The notes: a model not told the origin generated them from the sequence alone. Counted from the first letter of the stretch, positions 32,422 through 42,038 are shown. The stretch: 64,000 bases of DNA from Streptomyces sp. CGMCC 4.7035 (GCF_031583065.1 NZ_CP134053.1:2976001-3040000), one strand, 5' to 3'. Made by a program: numbers and translations.

Positions 32422-33915
32422 TCAGGAGTGGCTGGGGAATCCGAGGTTGATACCGCCGTCGGCGGGGTCCGGCCAGCGCGTGGTGATCACCTTGCCCTGG
32501 GTGTAGAAGGCGATGCCGTCGTTGCCGTAGATGTGCAGGTCGCCGAAGAGCGAGTCCTTCCAGCCACCGAAGGAGTGGTAGCCGACGGGCACCGGGATCG
32601 GCACGTTGACGCCGACCATGCCCGCCTGGACCTCCAGCTGGAAGCGGCGGGCGGCGCCGCCGTCACGGGTGAAGATCGCGGTGCCGTTGCCCCAGCGGGA
32701 GCTGTTGATCAGTTTGATGGCGTCCTCGTACGTGTCGGCGCGCACCACGCACAGGACCGGGCCGAAGATCTCGTCCTTGTACGCGTCCGCCGTCACCGGC
32801 ACCTTGTCCAGGAGCGATACGCCGATGAAGAAGCCGTCCTCGTGGCCCTCGACCGAGTAGCCCGTGCCGTCGACGACGACCTCCGCGCCCTGCTCCGCCG
32901 CGCTGGTCACGTACGAGGCCACCTTGTCGCGGTGCTCGCGTGTGATCAGCGGGCCCATTTCGGAGGACGGGTCGTCGCCGGGGCCGATGCGCAGGCTCTT
33001 CGCCCGTTCGGCGATCTTGGCCACCAGCTCGTCGCCCGTCCCGCCGACCGCGACCACGACCGACACGGCCATGCAGCGCTCGCCCGCCGAACCGTACGCC
33101 GCGTTGATCGCCTGGTCGGCCGCGAAGTCCAGGTCCGCGTCCGGCAGCACCAGCATGTGGTTCTTGGCGCCGCCGAGGGCCTGTACGCGCTTGTCGTGCT
33201 GCACCGCCTTCAGCTGGATGTACTTGGCGATGGGCGTCGAGCCGACGAAGGAGACCGCGGCGATGTCCGGGTGTTCGAGGAGGCGGTCGACGGCCACCTT
33301 GTCGCCCTGGACGATGTTGAACACACCGTCCGGCAGGCCCGCCTCCGACAGCAGCTCGGCGAGGCGGTACGAGGCCGACGGGTCCTTCTCACTCGGCTTG
33401 AGCACGAAGGTGTTGCCGGTCGCGATGGCGAGAGGGAACATCCACATCGGCACCATGGCGGGGAAGTTGAACGGCGTGATGCCGGCGACCACGCCCAGCG
33501 GCTGGCGGATCGAGGCGACGTCGACCCGGGTCGACACCTGGGTGGACAGCTCGCCCTTCAGCTTCTCGGAGATGCCGCAGGCCAGCTCCACGACCTCCAG
33601 ACCGCGGGCGACCTCGCCGAGCGCGTCGGAGTGGACCTTGCCGTGCTCCGCGCTGATCAGTTCGGCGATCTCGTCGCGGTGCGCGTCAAGCAGCTCGCGG
33701 AACTTGAACAGGATCGCCGTCCGCTTGGCGAGCGAGGACTGGCCCCAGCTCAGAGACGCCGCCTTGGCGGTGGCGACGGCCGTGTCGACCTCGTCGACGG
33801 TGGCGAAGGCGACCTGCTTCTCCTGGGCGCCGGTGGCCGGATTGTAGACCGGACCGAAACGGCCCGAGGTGCCCTCGACGGGCTTGTCGCCGATCCAGTG
33901 GTTGACGGTCTTCAT
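32422..33915 (-). CDS. iolA: Methylmalonate-semialdehyde dehydrogenase (CoA-acylating)
   Basis: A 497-residue aldehyde dehydrogenase of the MmsA/IolA type. It converts malonate semialdehyde (or methylmalonate semialdehyde) with CoA and NAD to acetyl-CoA (or propionyl-CoA) and CO2. The catalytic cysteine is Cys281 in GSAGERCMAVS; TPFNFPAMVP supplies the conserved Asn150, and GGAKNH replaces the usual general-base glutamate region with Asn, as is characteristic of CoA-acylating members. Length and motif spacing are those of the family. It is the last gene of the minus-strand inositol operon and closes the pathway. A 40-base gap separates it from iolD. Confidence 0.93.
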   Translation of the reverse strand: MKTVNHWIGDKPVEGTSGRFGPVYNPATGAQEKQVAFATVDEVDTAVATAKAASLSWGQSSLAKRTAILFKFRELLDAHRDEIAELISAEHGKVHSDALGEVARGLEVVELACGISEKLKGELSTQVSTRVDVASIRQPLGVVAGITPFNFPAMVPMWMFPLAIATGNTFVLKPSEKDPSASYRLAELLSEAGLPDGVFNIVQGDKVAVDRLLEHPDIAAVSFVGSTPIAKYIQLKAVQHDKRVQALGGAKNHMLVLPDADLDFAADQAINAAYGSAGERCMAVSVVVAVGGTGDELVAKIAERAKSLRIGPGDDPSSEMGPLITREHRDKVASYVTSAAEQGAEVVVDGTGYSVEGHEDGFFIGVSLLDKVPVTADAYKDEIFGPVLCVVRADTYEDAIKLINSSRWGNGTAIFTRDGGAARRFQLEVQAGMVGVNVPIPVPVGYHSFGGWKDSLFGDLHIYGNDGIAFYTQGKVITTRWPDPADGGINLGFPSHS

Positions 33916-33955
33916 GGTGCGCGGGGACCTTTCGTGAGCGGGGAAGTCAGGGGAG

Positions 33956-35830
33956 TCAGAGGTGGCGTCGGCGGCCGGCCGCGTGCCGGTCGTACCTCTC
34001 GCGGGCGGTCACCGCCGCTTCGCGCGAGGCCACTTCGGCCACGGGCACGTCCCACCACGCCTCGGCACCGGGAGCGGTGGGTGTCGGGTCGGTTTCGACG
34101 TAGACGCAGGTCGGACGGTCGCAGGCGCGTGCCGCGGCGAGCGCGTCGCGCAGTTCCCCTACGGTCTTGGCGCGGATCACGTCCATGCCCAGGCTGGCGG
34201 CGTTGGCGGCCAGGTCCACCGGCAGCGGGGCCCCGGAGAAGGTGCCGTCGGCGGCGCGGTAGCGGTAGGCGGTGCCGAAGCGTTCGCCGCCGGTCTCCTC
34301 GGACAGGCCGCCGATGGAGGCGTAGCCGTGGTTCTGGATCAGCAGGAGATTGACCGGCAGGCCTTCCTGGACCGCGGTGACGATCTCCGTCGGCATCATC
34401 AGGTACGTGCCGTCGCCGACCAGCGACCACACGGGAGTGCCGGGAGCGGCCTGCTGGACGCCGATGCCGGCCGGGATCTCATAGCCCATGCAGGAGTAGC
34501 CGTACTCCAGGTGGTACTGGCGCGGCGAGCGGGCCCGCCACAGCTTGTGCAGGTCGCCGGGGAGTGAGCCGGCCGCGTTGATCACCACGTCGTCGTCGCC
34601 CACGACGGCGTCCAGGGCACCGAGGACCTGGGTCTGGGTCGGTACGGAGTTCTCGTCGTCCGCGCGGTAGGCGGCCTCCACCACCTGCTCCCAGCGCTCC
34701 TTGCCCGCCCGGTACTCGGCCTCGTACGCCTCGGCGACGCGGTGGCCGGACAGACCCTCCGTCAGCGCCTCCAGACCCGCACGCGCATCCGCCACCAGGG
34801 TGCGGGCGGCGAGCTTGTGGGCGTCGAAGGCGGTGATGTTGAGGTTGACGAAGCGGACACCGGGGTTCTGGAACAGCGTGGTGGAGGCGGTGGTGAAGTC
34901 GCTGTAGCGGGTGCCGACGCCGATGATCAGGTCGGCGGTGCGGGCGATGTCGTCGCAGACGGCGGTGCCCGTGTGGCCGATGCCGCCGAGGTCGGCGGGG
35001 TGGTCGTGGCGCAGTGAGCCCTTGCCCGCCTGGGTGGAGGCGACCGGGATGCCGGTGGCGTCGGCCAGCGCCTTGAGCGCGTCCTCGGCCTCGCTGTGGT
35101 GGACGCCGCCGCCTGCCACGATCAGCGGCCGCTCGGCGGCGCGGACGGCACGTACGGCCTCGGCGAGTTCCACCGGGTCGGGCACGGGACGGCGGACGTG
35201 CCAGACGCGCTCGGCGAAGAACTCCTGCGGCCAGTCGTACGCCTCGGCCTGCACGTCCTGCGGCATGGCGAGGGTGACCGCGCCGGTCTCGGCCGGGTCG
35301 GTCAGCACCCGCATGGCGTTCAGCGCGGACGGGATCAGCATCTCGGGGCGCGTGATCCGGTCGAAGTAGCGGGAGACCGGGCGCAGGGTGTCGTTGACGG
35401 ACACGTCGGCCTCGACCGGGTGCTCCAGCTGCTGGAGCAGCGGGTCGGCCGAGCGCGTGGCGAAGTAGTCGCCGGGCAGGAGCAGTACCGGAAGGCGGTT
35501 GATGGTGGCCAGGGCGGCACCCGTGACGAGGTTCGTGGCGCCCGGGCCGATGGACGTGGTGACCGCCTGCGCCGACAGCCTGTTCAGCTGGCGCGCGTAG
35601 CCGACGGCGGCGTGCACCATGGCCTGCTCGTTGCGGCCCTGGTGGAACGGCATCGCGTCCTCGCCGGCCTCCAGGAGCGCCTGGCCGATCCCGGCGACGT
35701 TGCCGTGGCCGAAGATGCCCCAGGTGCCGGCGATCAGCCGGTGGCGTACGCCGTCGCGCTCGCTGAACTGCGCGGACAGGAACCGAACCAGCGCCTGGGC
35801 GACGGTCAGGCGACGGGTGGACTGGCTCAT
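33956..35830 (-). CDS. iolD: 3D-(3,5/4)-trihydroxycyclohexane-1,2-dione hydrolase
   Basis: A 624-residue thiamine-diphosphate enzyme that opens the ring of the trihydroxycyclohexane-dione to 5-deoxy-glucuronate. The N-terminal domain has the GNVAGIGQALLEAG and TSIGPGATNLVTGAA segments, the C-terminal domain the ThDP motif VGDGTYLMMPTEIVTAVQEGLPVNLLLIQN-type region (GDGT ... N), together with QVEHPVEADVSVND, typical of IolD rather than acetolactate synthase. ATG 35830 fits homolog starts and has GAGG six bases ahead. An in-frame GTG at 35863 overlaps the iolB stop (GTGA) and could be an alternative coupled start. Confidence 0.92.
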   Translation of the reverse strand: MSQSTRRLTVAQALVRFLSAQFSERDGVRHRLIAGTWGIFGHGNVAGIGQALLEAGEDAMPFHQGRNEQAMVHAAVGYARQLNRLSAQAVTTSIGPGATNLVTGAALATINRLPVLLLPGDYFATRSADPLLQQLEHPVEADVSVNDTLRPVSRYFDRITRPEMLIPSALNAMRVLTDPAETGAVTLAMPQDVQAEAYDWPQEFFAERVWHVRRPVPDPVELAEAVRAVRAAERPLIVAGGGVHHSEAEDALKALADATGIPVASTQAGKGSLRHDHPADLGGIGHTGTAVCDDIARTADLIIGVGTRYSDFTTASTTLFQNPGVRFVNLNITAFDAHKLAARTLVADARAGLEALTEGLSGHRVAEAYEAEYRAGKERWEQVVEAAYRADDENSVPTQTQVLGALDAVVGDDDVVINAAGSLPGDLHKLWRARSPRQYHLEYGYSCMGYEIPAGIGVQQAAPGTPVWSLVGDGTYLMMPTEIVTAVQEGLPVNLLLIQNHGYASIGGLSEETGGERFGTAYRYRAADGTFSGAPLPVDLAANAASLGMDVIRAKTVGELRDALAAARACDRPTCVYVETDPTPTAPGAEAWWDVPVAEVASREAAVTARERYDRHAAGRRRHL

Positions 35831-35859
35831 CGGGACCTCGGGTTCTTTCGCTGGTGCTG

Positions 35860-36741
35860 TCACTGGACGGGGGCGGTGTACAGGGGAAGCCGGGGATCGA
35901 CCGGCTGCGCGGGCCAGGTGTCACGGATCCACGCGTGGTCCGGGTGGTCGCAGATCAGCCAGGCGCGGTCGGGGTCGGGGCCCGCCATGACGTTGAGGTA
36001 GTACATGTCGTGGCCGGGCACGGCCATGGACGGTCCGTGCCAGCCGTCCGGGATGAGCACGACGTCGCCGTCGCGCACCTCGGCAAGGACATCCGTGCCG
36101 CTGCCGTGGCCGGAGGGGGAGACCCGCTGGTACCCGAGGCCCGGCGTGCCCTCATGGGCGGCGAACTCGAAGTAGTAGATCTCCTCCAGCTCCGACTCCT
36201 CGCCGGGCCGGTGCTCGTCATGCTTGTGCGGCGGGAAGGAGGACCAGTTGCCGCCCGGCGTGATCACCTCGACGGCGATGAGCTTGTCGCATTCGAAGGC
36301 GGTTGCGGCGCCGAAGTTGTTGACCTGCCGGGAACAGTTGCCGGTGCCCCGCAGCTCGACCGGCATGGACGAGGCGGGCCCGTAGCGGGCGGGCAGCCGG
36401 CGCTCGCAGCGGGCGCCGGTGAGCGCGAAGCGGCCGCCGTCGCGGGACGCGATCGAGACCTGGGCGTCGCGCGGCACGTACGCGAAGTCGCTGACGCCGC
36501 TGAAGACGCTCTCGCGCCCGTGCAGCCGGAACGTGTCGCCGCCGACGGCGACGGTGCAGGAACCCGACAGGGGGAGCACGATCCACTCGCTGTCGCCGGT
36601 GTCGAAGGAGTGCCAGCCGCCGGACGGCAGTTCGAGCACGCGGAGGCTGGAGTAGCCCCAGCCGGCCGACTCGGGGGTGACGTCGACCGCGTAGGCGTCG
36701 GTGGCGGCCTTGCCCGCGGGAAGGTGATGCGTGGTGGTCAT
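35860..36741 (-). CDS. iolB: 5-deoxy-glucuronate isomerase
   Basis: A 293-residue bicupin isomerase converting 5-deoxy-glucuronate to 2-deoxy-5-keto-D-gluconate. The second cupin holds SSFPPHKHDEH and the metal-ligand Glu/His pattern ESELEEIYYFEF, followed by DGWHGPSMAVPGHDMYYLNVMAG, which is the strongest IolB signature. The ATG at 36741 follows the barrel-protein gene by 37 bases. Length equals that of characterised IolB within a few residues. Acts between iolD and iolC. Confidence 0.93.
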   Translation of the reverse strand: MTTTHHLPAGKAATDAYAVDVTPESAGWGYSSLRVLELPSGGWHSFDTGDSEWIVLPLSGSCTVAVGGDTFRLHGRESVFSGVSDFAYVPRDAQVSIASRDGGRFALTGARCERRLPARYGPASSMPVELRGTGNCSRQVNNFGAATAFECDKLIAVEVITPGGNWSSFPPHKHDEHRPGEESELEEIYYFEFAAHEGTPGLGYQRVSPSGHGSGTDVLAEVRDGDVVLIPDGWHGPSMAVPGHDMYYLNVMAGPDPDRAWLICDHPDHAWIRDTWPAQPVDPRLPLYTAPVQ

Positions 36742-36778
36742 GATGCCCTTCTTGGCAGAGGACCTCTGGGAAGCGGTG

Positions 36779-37657
36779 TCACAGCAGGCCGACCGCGGTG
36801 TCCACCGCGGTCTCCACACTGCCCTCGGCGGGATACAGCAGGGACCGGCCCACGACCATGCCCTGGACGGTGGGCAGGCGCAGCGCCTTGCGCCACTTCT
36901 CGTACGCGCCCTCCTGGTCCTTGCCGACCTCGCCGCCCAGCAGCACGGCGGGCAGTGTGGACGCCTCCAGCGCCTCGGCCATGTCGTCGACGTCCTCGGT
37001 GACCGGGAGCTTGAGCCAGGTGTAGGCGGAGGTGCCGCCGAGGCCCGAGGCGATGGCGATGGACCGGGTGACGGCCTCCGCGCTCAGGTCGTTGCGCACT
37101 CTGCCGTCGACGCGGCGCGATATGAACGGTTCGATGAACAGCGGCAGCCTGCGCGCGGCCATGTCGTCGACGGCCCGGGCCGTGGACTCCAGGGTCGTCA
37201 GGGAGCCAGGGTCGTCGTAGTCGATGCGCAGCAGCAGCTTTCCGGCGTCGAAGCGGAGCCGTTCGATGTCCTCGGCGCGGTGGCCGGTGAAGCGGTCGTC
37301 CATCTCGAAGGACGCGCCGGCGAGGCCGCCGCGGTTCATGGAGCCCATGACGACCTTGTCGTCCAGAACGCCGAGGAGCAGCAGGTCCTCCAGGATGTCG
37401 GCGGTGGCGAGCACCCCGTCCACACCGGGCCGGGACAGCGCGACGCACACGCGTTCCAGGAGGTCGGCGCGGTTCGCCATGGCCAGGTGGCGGTCGCCGA
37501 CGCCGAGGGCGCCCCGGGCCGGGTGGTCGGCGGCCACGATCATGAGGCGGCCGCTGTCGCCGATCAGCGGGCGGCGGACACGGCGGGCGGCCGCTTCGGC
37601 GATGGCCTCCGGGTGCCGGGCGCGCACCGCGGCGAGGTCGGGGATGCTGATGCTCAA
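36779..37657 (-). CDS. Cgl0158-family (beta/alpha)8-barrel protein, probable aldolase of the inositol pathway
   Basis: A 292-residue TIM-barrel protein resembling DeoC/LacD class I aldolases: MIVAADHPARGALGVGDR near the start, VDGVLATADILEDLL, then LLLRIDYDDPGSL and a central TWLKLPVTED strand whose lysine could be the Schiff-base residue, with VLLGGEVGKD later. Corynebacterium glutamicum carries a member of this family (Cgl0158) in its iol operon. No iolJ gene is present in this window, so it most likely splits 2-deoxy-5-keto-gluconate 6-phosphate into dihydroxyacetone phosphate and malonate semialdehyde; this role is inferred. It lies between iolB and iolC in the operon. Confidence 0.75.
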   Translation of the reverse strand: MSISIPDLAAVRARHPEAIAEAAARRVRRPLIGDSGRLMIVAADHPARGALGVGDRHLAMANRADLLERVCVALSRPGVDGVLATADILEDLLLLGVLDDKVVMGSMNRGGLAGASFEMDDRFTGHRAEDIERLRFDAGKLLLRIDYDDPGSLTTLESTARAVDDMAARRLPLFIEPFISRRVDGRVRNDLSAEAVTRSIAIASGLGGTSAYTWLKLPVTEDVDDMAEALEASTLPAVLLGGEVGKDQEGAYEKWRKALRLPTVQGMVVGRSLLYPAEGSVETAVDTAVGLL

Positions 37658-37719
37658 GACAGGCTCCGTTCAGGGGGAGGCGGCGGTCGGCCGCGGGTGA
37701 GGAGTCCTCGACGCGGCGG

Positions 37720-38676
37720 TCAGCCGCGGGCGAGGAGGGCGGCGACCTCCGACTCGGTCGGCATCGCGGAGGAGCAGGCGAGACGGGAGGCCACGAGCGC
37801 TCCGGCCGCGTTGGCGTACCGCATGGTCTGCTCCAGTGGCCGGCCGGCCAGCAGACCGTGGCAGAGCGAGCCGCCGAAGGCGTCCCCGGCGCCGAGCCCG
37901 TTGACGACCTCCACGGGTACGGGCGGCACCTCGGCCGTCGTACCGTCGCGGTGCACGGCGAGCACGCCCTTGGGTCCCTGCTTGACGACCGCGAGTTCCA
38001 CACCGGCTTCGAGGAGCGCCTCGGCGCAGGCCTGTGGTTCGCGTACGCCGGTGGCGATCTCGCACTCGTCGAGGTTGCCGACCGCCACGGTGGCGTGGCG
38101 CAGTGCCTCGGCGTAGTACGGGCGTGCCGCCTCGGGGTCCGTCCAGAACATCGGGCGCCAGTCCAGATCGAAGACCGTGATGCCTGCCTTGTCCCGCGTC
38201 TTGAGGGCGGCGAGTGTGGCCGAGCGGCTGGGCTCCTCGCTCAGGCCGGTGCCGGTGATCCAGAAGATCCGGGCGGTGCGGATGGCGGAGAGGTCCAGCT
38301 CGTCGGTGTGGATCTCGAGGTCGGGGGCCTTGGGGCGGCGGTAGAAGTAGAGGGGGAAGTCGTCCGGCGGGAAGATCTCGCAGAACGTGATCGGGGTCGG
38401 GTAGGCGTCCACGGGCGTCACGAACCGGTCGTCGACGCCGAACTCCATCAGCGCCTGGTGCAGATAGGTGCCGAAGGGGTCGTTCCCGGTCCGGGTGATC
38501 ACCGCGCTGGTGCGGCCGAGGCGCGCGGCGGCCACCGCGACGTTGGCAGCCGAGCCGCCGAGATACTTTCCGAAGGACTCGACCTGCGGGAGCGGCACAC
38601 CGGTCTGCAGTGGGTAGAGATCGACCCCGATGCGTCCCATAGTGATCAGATCGAAACAGGCGGCGGGCTCAGACAT
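37720..38676 (-). CDS. iolC: 5-dehydro-2-deoxygluconokinase
   Basis: A 318-residue PfkB/ribokinase-family kinase that phosphorylates 2-deoxy-5-keto-D-gluconate. It begins FDLITMGRIGVDLYPLQ, an IolC-type opening, continues with the GKYLGGSAANVAVAAARLG signature and ends with the PfkB active-site motif NGLGAGDAFGGSLCHGLL (catalytic Asp in GAGD). The ATG at 38676 has GGAG nine bases before it. First gene of the five-gene minus-strand inositol operon; its promoter uses the TTGACA of the left arm of the 38805-38872 inverted repeat. Confidence 0.93.
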   Translation of the reverse strand: MSEPAACFDLITMGRIGVDLYPLQTGVPLPQVESFGKYLGGSAANVAVAAARLGRTSAVITRTGNDPFGTYLHQALMEFGVDDRFVTPVDAYPTPITFCEIFPPDDFPLYFYRRPKAPDLEIHTDELDLSAIRTARIFWITGTGLSEEPSRSATLAALKTRDKAGITVFDLDWRPMFWTDPEAARPYYAEALRHATVAVGNLDECEIATGVREPQACAEALLEAGVELAVVKQGPKGVLAVHRDGTTAEVPPVPVEVVNGLGAGDAFGGSLCHGLLAGRPLEQTMRYANAAGALVASRLACSSAMPTESEVAALLARG

Positions 38677-38804
38677 GCGCGTCGCTCCTCGTGCGGCGGT
38701 GCGGGCGGTCGGGCGCCCGGGAGGCGGGCATCCGGGCGGTCGGTGCCCGCCGGGCGGGCGATCCGGGCCTGGATGCCTCACAGGTGTAGGCCGCGCGGCA
38801 CGCC

Positions 38805-38872
38805 CCTGTCAAGACTTTGTACTTACATTCGGACCTGCTTCTGAAATGATGTCTTAACAAAGTATTGACAGG
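38805..38872. promoter_or_regulatory. Divergent iol promoters within a 16-bp inverted repeat
   Basis: CCTGTCAAGACTTTGT (38805-38820) and ACAAAGTATTGACAGG (38857-38872) are inverted copies with one mismatch, 52 bases from centre to centre (about five helical turns). Each arm contains a perfect TTGACA -35 hexamer directed outward, toward iolC on one side and the ABC transporter on the other. -10 candidates are TACACC (minus, 18-base spacer) and TTGTAT (plus, 18-base spacer). The remainder of the 38677-39030 gap holds no other gene. Confidence 0.65.
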
Positions 38873-39030
38873 CGGGTGTCGCAGGGGCTTGTATCCCGTC
38901 CCAGCGAAACCGCCGGTTTCACCGGTGCCCGACCCGGACTCGTCGTCCGGGCCTTCGCGTAGGGCAACCCGCCCGGCGCTGTTCCTTCCCGTTCCCTTTC
39001 CCCCCGGTCGCACAGTGAGGTGCTGGAAAG

Positions 39031-40053
39031 ATGGATCGCACGTTTCACCCCCGCCGTTCCCGCAGAGTCGCTCCGCTCCTCGCGATAGCCGCGGCGTCCG
39101 CGCTGCTCGTCGCCGGCTGCTCCAGCAGCTCGGGCGGAAAGAAGGCGGAGGAGAGCAGCTCCGGCGCCGCCGCGGGCAAGGCCGACACTCCCCGTATGAC
39201 GGTCGCGCTGGTCACCCACCAGGCGCCCGGTGACACGTTCTGGGACATCGTCCGCAAGGGGGCCGAGGCCGCCGCGGCCAAGGACAACATCAAGCTGGTC
39301 TACTCCAGCGACCCGAACGCCGGGAACCAGGCCAACCTGGTCCAGAACGCGATCGACCAGAAGGTCGACGGCGTCGCGGTCACCCTCGCCAAGCCGGACG
39401 CCATGAAGGACGTCGTGGGCAAGGCGAAGACGGCGGGTATCCCGGTCGTCGGCCTCAACTCGGGTCTGAGCGACTGGAAGAAGCTCGGTCTGATGGAGTT
39501 CTTCGGGCAGGACGAGAGCGTGGCGGGAGAGGCGTTCGGCAAGAAGCTGAACGAGATCGGCGCCAAGAACGCCGTATGTGTGATCCAGGAACAGGGCAAC
39601 GTCGGACTCACCCAGCGCTGCGACGGCGTGAAGAAGACGTTCAGCGGCAAGACGCAGATCCTCTATGTCAACGGCACGGACATGCCGTCGGTGAAGTCGA
39701 CGATCACCGCCAAGCTGAAGCAGGACAGCTCCATCGACTACGTGGTCGCGCTCGGCGCGCCGTACGCCCTCACCGCGGTGCAGTCGGTGTCCGACGCGGG
39801 CAGCAAGGCGAAGGTGGCCACCTTCGACCTCAACAAGGCCCTGACCAGCGCCATCCAGAAGGGTGACATCCAGTTCGCCGTCGATCAGCAGCCCTACCTC
39901 CAGGGCTACCTCGCGGTCGACTCCCTGTGGCTCTACAAGAACAACGGCAACTACAGCGGCGGTGGTGAGCAGCCGGTGCTGACAGGCCCGGCCTTCGTCG
40001 ACAAGACCAACGTCGACACCATCGCAACCTTCGCCGCGAAGGGCACCAGGTGA
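39031..40053 (+). CDS. Sugar-type ABC transporter substrate-binding lipoprotein, probable inositol binder
   Basis: A 340-residue lipoprotein. The lipobox LLVAGC sets Cys30 as the acylated residue after an Arg-rich N-terminus and hydrophobic core. The mature part is a ribose/xylose-type periplasmic-binding fold (MTVALVTHQAPGDTFWDIV, VDGVAVTLAKPDAM, GIPVVGLNSG, ATFDLNKAL). GGAAAG precedes the ATG. It heads a plus-strand operon with permease, ATPase, iolE and iolG; the genomic link makes myo-inositol (or an isomer) the likely ligand. It is divergent from iolC across the inverted-repeat promoter region. Confidence 0.88.
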   Translation: MDRTFHPRRSRRVAPLLAIAAASALLVAGCSSSSGGKKAEESSSGAAAGKADTPRMTVALVTHQAPGDTFWDIVRKGAEAAAAKDNIKLVYSSDPNAGNQANLVQNAIDQKVDGVAVTLAKPDAMKDVVGKAKTAGIPVVGLNSGLSDWKKLGLMEFFGQDESVAGEAFGKKLNEIGAKNAVCVIQEQGNVGLTQRCDGVKKTFSGKTQILYVNGTDMPSVKSTITAKLKQDSSIDYVVALGAPYALTAVQSVSDAGSKAKVATFDLNKALTSAIQKGDIQFAVDQQPYLQGYLAVDSLWLYKNNGNYSGGGEQPVLTGPAFVDKTNVDTIATFAAKGTR

Positions 40054-41129
40054 TGACCATGTCCCAGCAGGCTGCGCCGGCGGTGACCTCACCGCCGGCC
40101 TCCGGCCCCAAGGAGCGCGACGGGCGGACCGCACAGCGCTCCCTCGTTCTCCGGCTGCTCGCCCGGCCGGAAGTCGGCGTCTTCCTCGGCGCCGTCGCGG
40201 TGTTCGTCTTCTTCTTCGCCATGGCACCGACGTTCCGTTCGGGAAGCGCCATGGCCACCGTCCTCTACCAGTCGTCCACCATCGGGATCATGGCACTGCC
40301 CGTGGCCCTGTTGATGATCGGCGGCGAGTTCGACCTGTCGGCCGGTGTCGCGGTGATCACCTCGGCGCTGACCGCAAGCATGGTCAGCTTCCAGCTGACG
40401 ATGAACGTCTGGGTCGGTGTGTTCGTCGCGCTCCTCGTCTCCCTCGGGATCGGCGCGTTCAACGGCTGGATGATGGTGCGCACCGGGCTGCCCAGCTTCC
40501 TCGTCACCCTCGGCACCTTCCTCGGTCTGCAGGGCATCAACCTCGCGGTCACCAAGCTGATCACCGGCAACGTGGCGACCGACGACATCAGCGACATGGA
40601 CGGCTTCGACCAGGCCAGGGCGGTCTTCTCGTCGTCGTTCACCGTCGGCGGCGTCCAGTTCAAGGTCACCGTCCTGTGGTGGCTGGGCTTCGCGGCCCTG
40701 GCCACCTGGGTGCTGCTGCGCACCAAGTACGGCAACTGGATCTTCGCCGTCGGCGGCAACAAGGACAGCGCGCGGGCCGTCGGCGTGCCGGTGAAGTTCA
40801 CCAAGATCTCGCTGTTCATGCTGGTCGGCTTCGGCGCCTGGTTCGTGGGCATGCACCAGCTGTTCGCCTTCAACACCGTGCAGTCCGGCGAGGGCGTCGG
40901 CCAGGAGCTGATCTACATCGCCGCCGCGGTGATCGGCGGCTGTCTGCTCACCGGCGGCTACGGCTCCGCGATCGGCCCGGTCTTCGGCGCCTTCATGTTC
41001 GGCATGGTCAGCCAGGGCATCGTCTACGCCGGCTGGAACCCCGACTGGTTCAAGGCCTTCCTCGGCGTGATGCTCATCGGCGCCACCCTCATCAATCTGT
41101 GGGTCCAGAAGTCCGCGACCCGGAGGTGA
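40053..41129 (+). CDS. ABC transporter permease, sugar (ribose/inositol) type
   Basis: A 358-residue permease of the RbsC class with about ten membrane helices (for example VGVFLGAVAVFVFFFAMAP, LPVALLMIGGEFDLSAGV, VGVFVALLVSLGIGAFNG, ALATWVLLRTKYGNW). GGEFDLSAG and GNWIFAVGGNKDSARAVGV are the conserved RbsC-family motifs. Its ATG overlaps the stop codon of the binding-protein gene (TGATG); GTG 40050 and ATG 40059 are other in-frame options. Partner of the ATPase that follows after six bases. Confidence 0.9.
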   Translation: MTMSQQAAPAVTSPPASGPKERDGRTAQRSLVLRLLARPEVGVFLGAVAVFVFFFAMAPTFRSGSAMATVLYQSSTIGIMALPVALLMIGGEFDLSAGVAVITSALTASMVSFQLTMNVWVGVFVALLVSLGIGAFNGWMMVRTGLPSFLVTLGTFLGLQGINLAVTKLITGNVATDDISDMDGFDQARAVFSSSFTVGGVQFKVTVLWWLGFAALATWVLLRTKYGNWIFAVGGNKDSARAVGVPVKFTKISLFMLVGFGAWFVGMHQLFAFNTVQSGEGVGQELIYIAAAVIGGCLLTGGYGSAIGPVFGAFMFGMVSQGIVYAGWNPDWFKAFLGVMLIGATLINLWVQKSATRR

Positions 41130-41135
41130 CCACCC

Positions 41136-42038
41136 ATGACGAACACTGACCTCAGCAAGAACGGCGGCGCCGCCGCCGTCGCCGACCAGGCCCCCGTCGT
41201 CGAACTGCGCGGCACGGGCAAGTCGTACGGCAACATCCGCGCCCTGCACGGAGTCGACCTCGCCGTCCACCCCGGCAAGGTCACCTGCGTCCTCGGCGAC
41301 AACGGCGCCGGCAAGTCCACCCTGATCAAGATCATTTCCGGGCTGCACCAGCACACCGAGGGCGAGGTCCTCTGCGACGGGCAGCCGGTGAAGTTCACCA
41401 CCCCGCGCGACGCCCTCGACAGGGGCATCGCCACCGTCTACCAGGACCTGGCGACCGTGCCGCTCATGCCGGTCTGGCGCAACTTCTTCCTCGGCTCCGA
41501 GATGACCAAGGGCGCCTGGCCCTTCCGCCGTCTCGACATCGCCCGCATGAAGAAGACCGCTGACGAAGAACTGCGGAACATGGGCATCGTCCTGGACGAC
41601 CTGGAACAGCCCATCGGCACGCTCTCAGGCGGCCAGCGCCAGTGCGTCGCCATCGCCCGCGCCGTCTACTTCGGCGCCCGCGTCCTCATCCTGGACGAGC
41701 CCACCGCCGCGCTCGGCGTCAAGCAGTCCGGCGTCGTCCTGAAGTACATCGCCGTAGCCCGCGACCGCGGCCTCGGCGTCATCTTCATCACCCACAACCC
41801 GCACCACGCCTACATGGTCGGCGACCACTTCAGCGTACTGCGCCTGGGCACCCTGGAGCTCAGCGCGAGCCGCGACCAGGTCAGCCTCGAAGAGCTGACC
41901 AACCACATGGCCGGCGGCGCCGAACTCGCCGCCCTCAAGCACGAGTTGGCGCAGGTCCGCGGCGTCGACGTCGAGGAGCTCCCCGAAGCGAAGGACCTCC
42001 AGGCACCCGTGGCGGCATCTCCCGAAGGGACCTCCTGA
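41136..42038 (+). CDS. ABC transporter ATPase, sugar type with a single nucleotide-binding domain
   Basis: A 300-residue ATPase. Walker A is GDNGAGKST, signature LSGGQRQ, Walker B VLILDEPT followed by AALG, and H-loop [10 protein letters not shown]. Sugar importers of this class (RbsA, MglA, XylG) normally have two fused nucleotide-binding domains of about 500 residues; here only one is present, so the transporter should use a homodimer. GGAGG precedes the ATG. The C-terminus has a charged tail ([11 protein letters not shown]). Ends two bases before iolE. Confidence 0.9.
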   Translation: MTNTDLSKNGGAAAVADQAPVVELRGTGKSYGNIRALHGVDLAVHPGKVTCVLGDNGAGKSTLIKIISGLHQHTEGEVLCDGQPVKFTTPRDALDRGIATVYQDLATVPLMPVWRNFFLGSEMTKGAWPFRRLDIARMKKTADEELRNMGIVLDDLEQPIGTLSGGQRQCVAIARAVYFGARVLILDEPTAALGVKQSGVVLKYIAVARDRGLGVIFITHNPHHAYMVGDHFSVLRLGTLELSASRDQVSLEELTNHMAGGAELAALKHELAQVRGVDVEELPEAKDLQAPVAASPEGTS

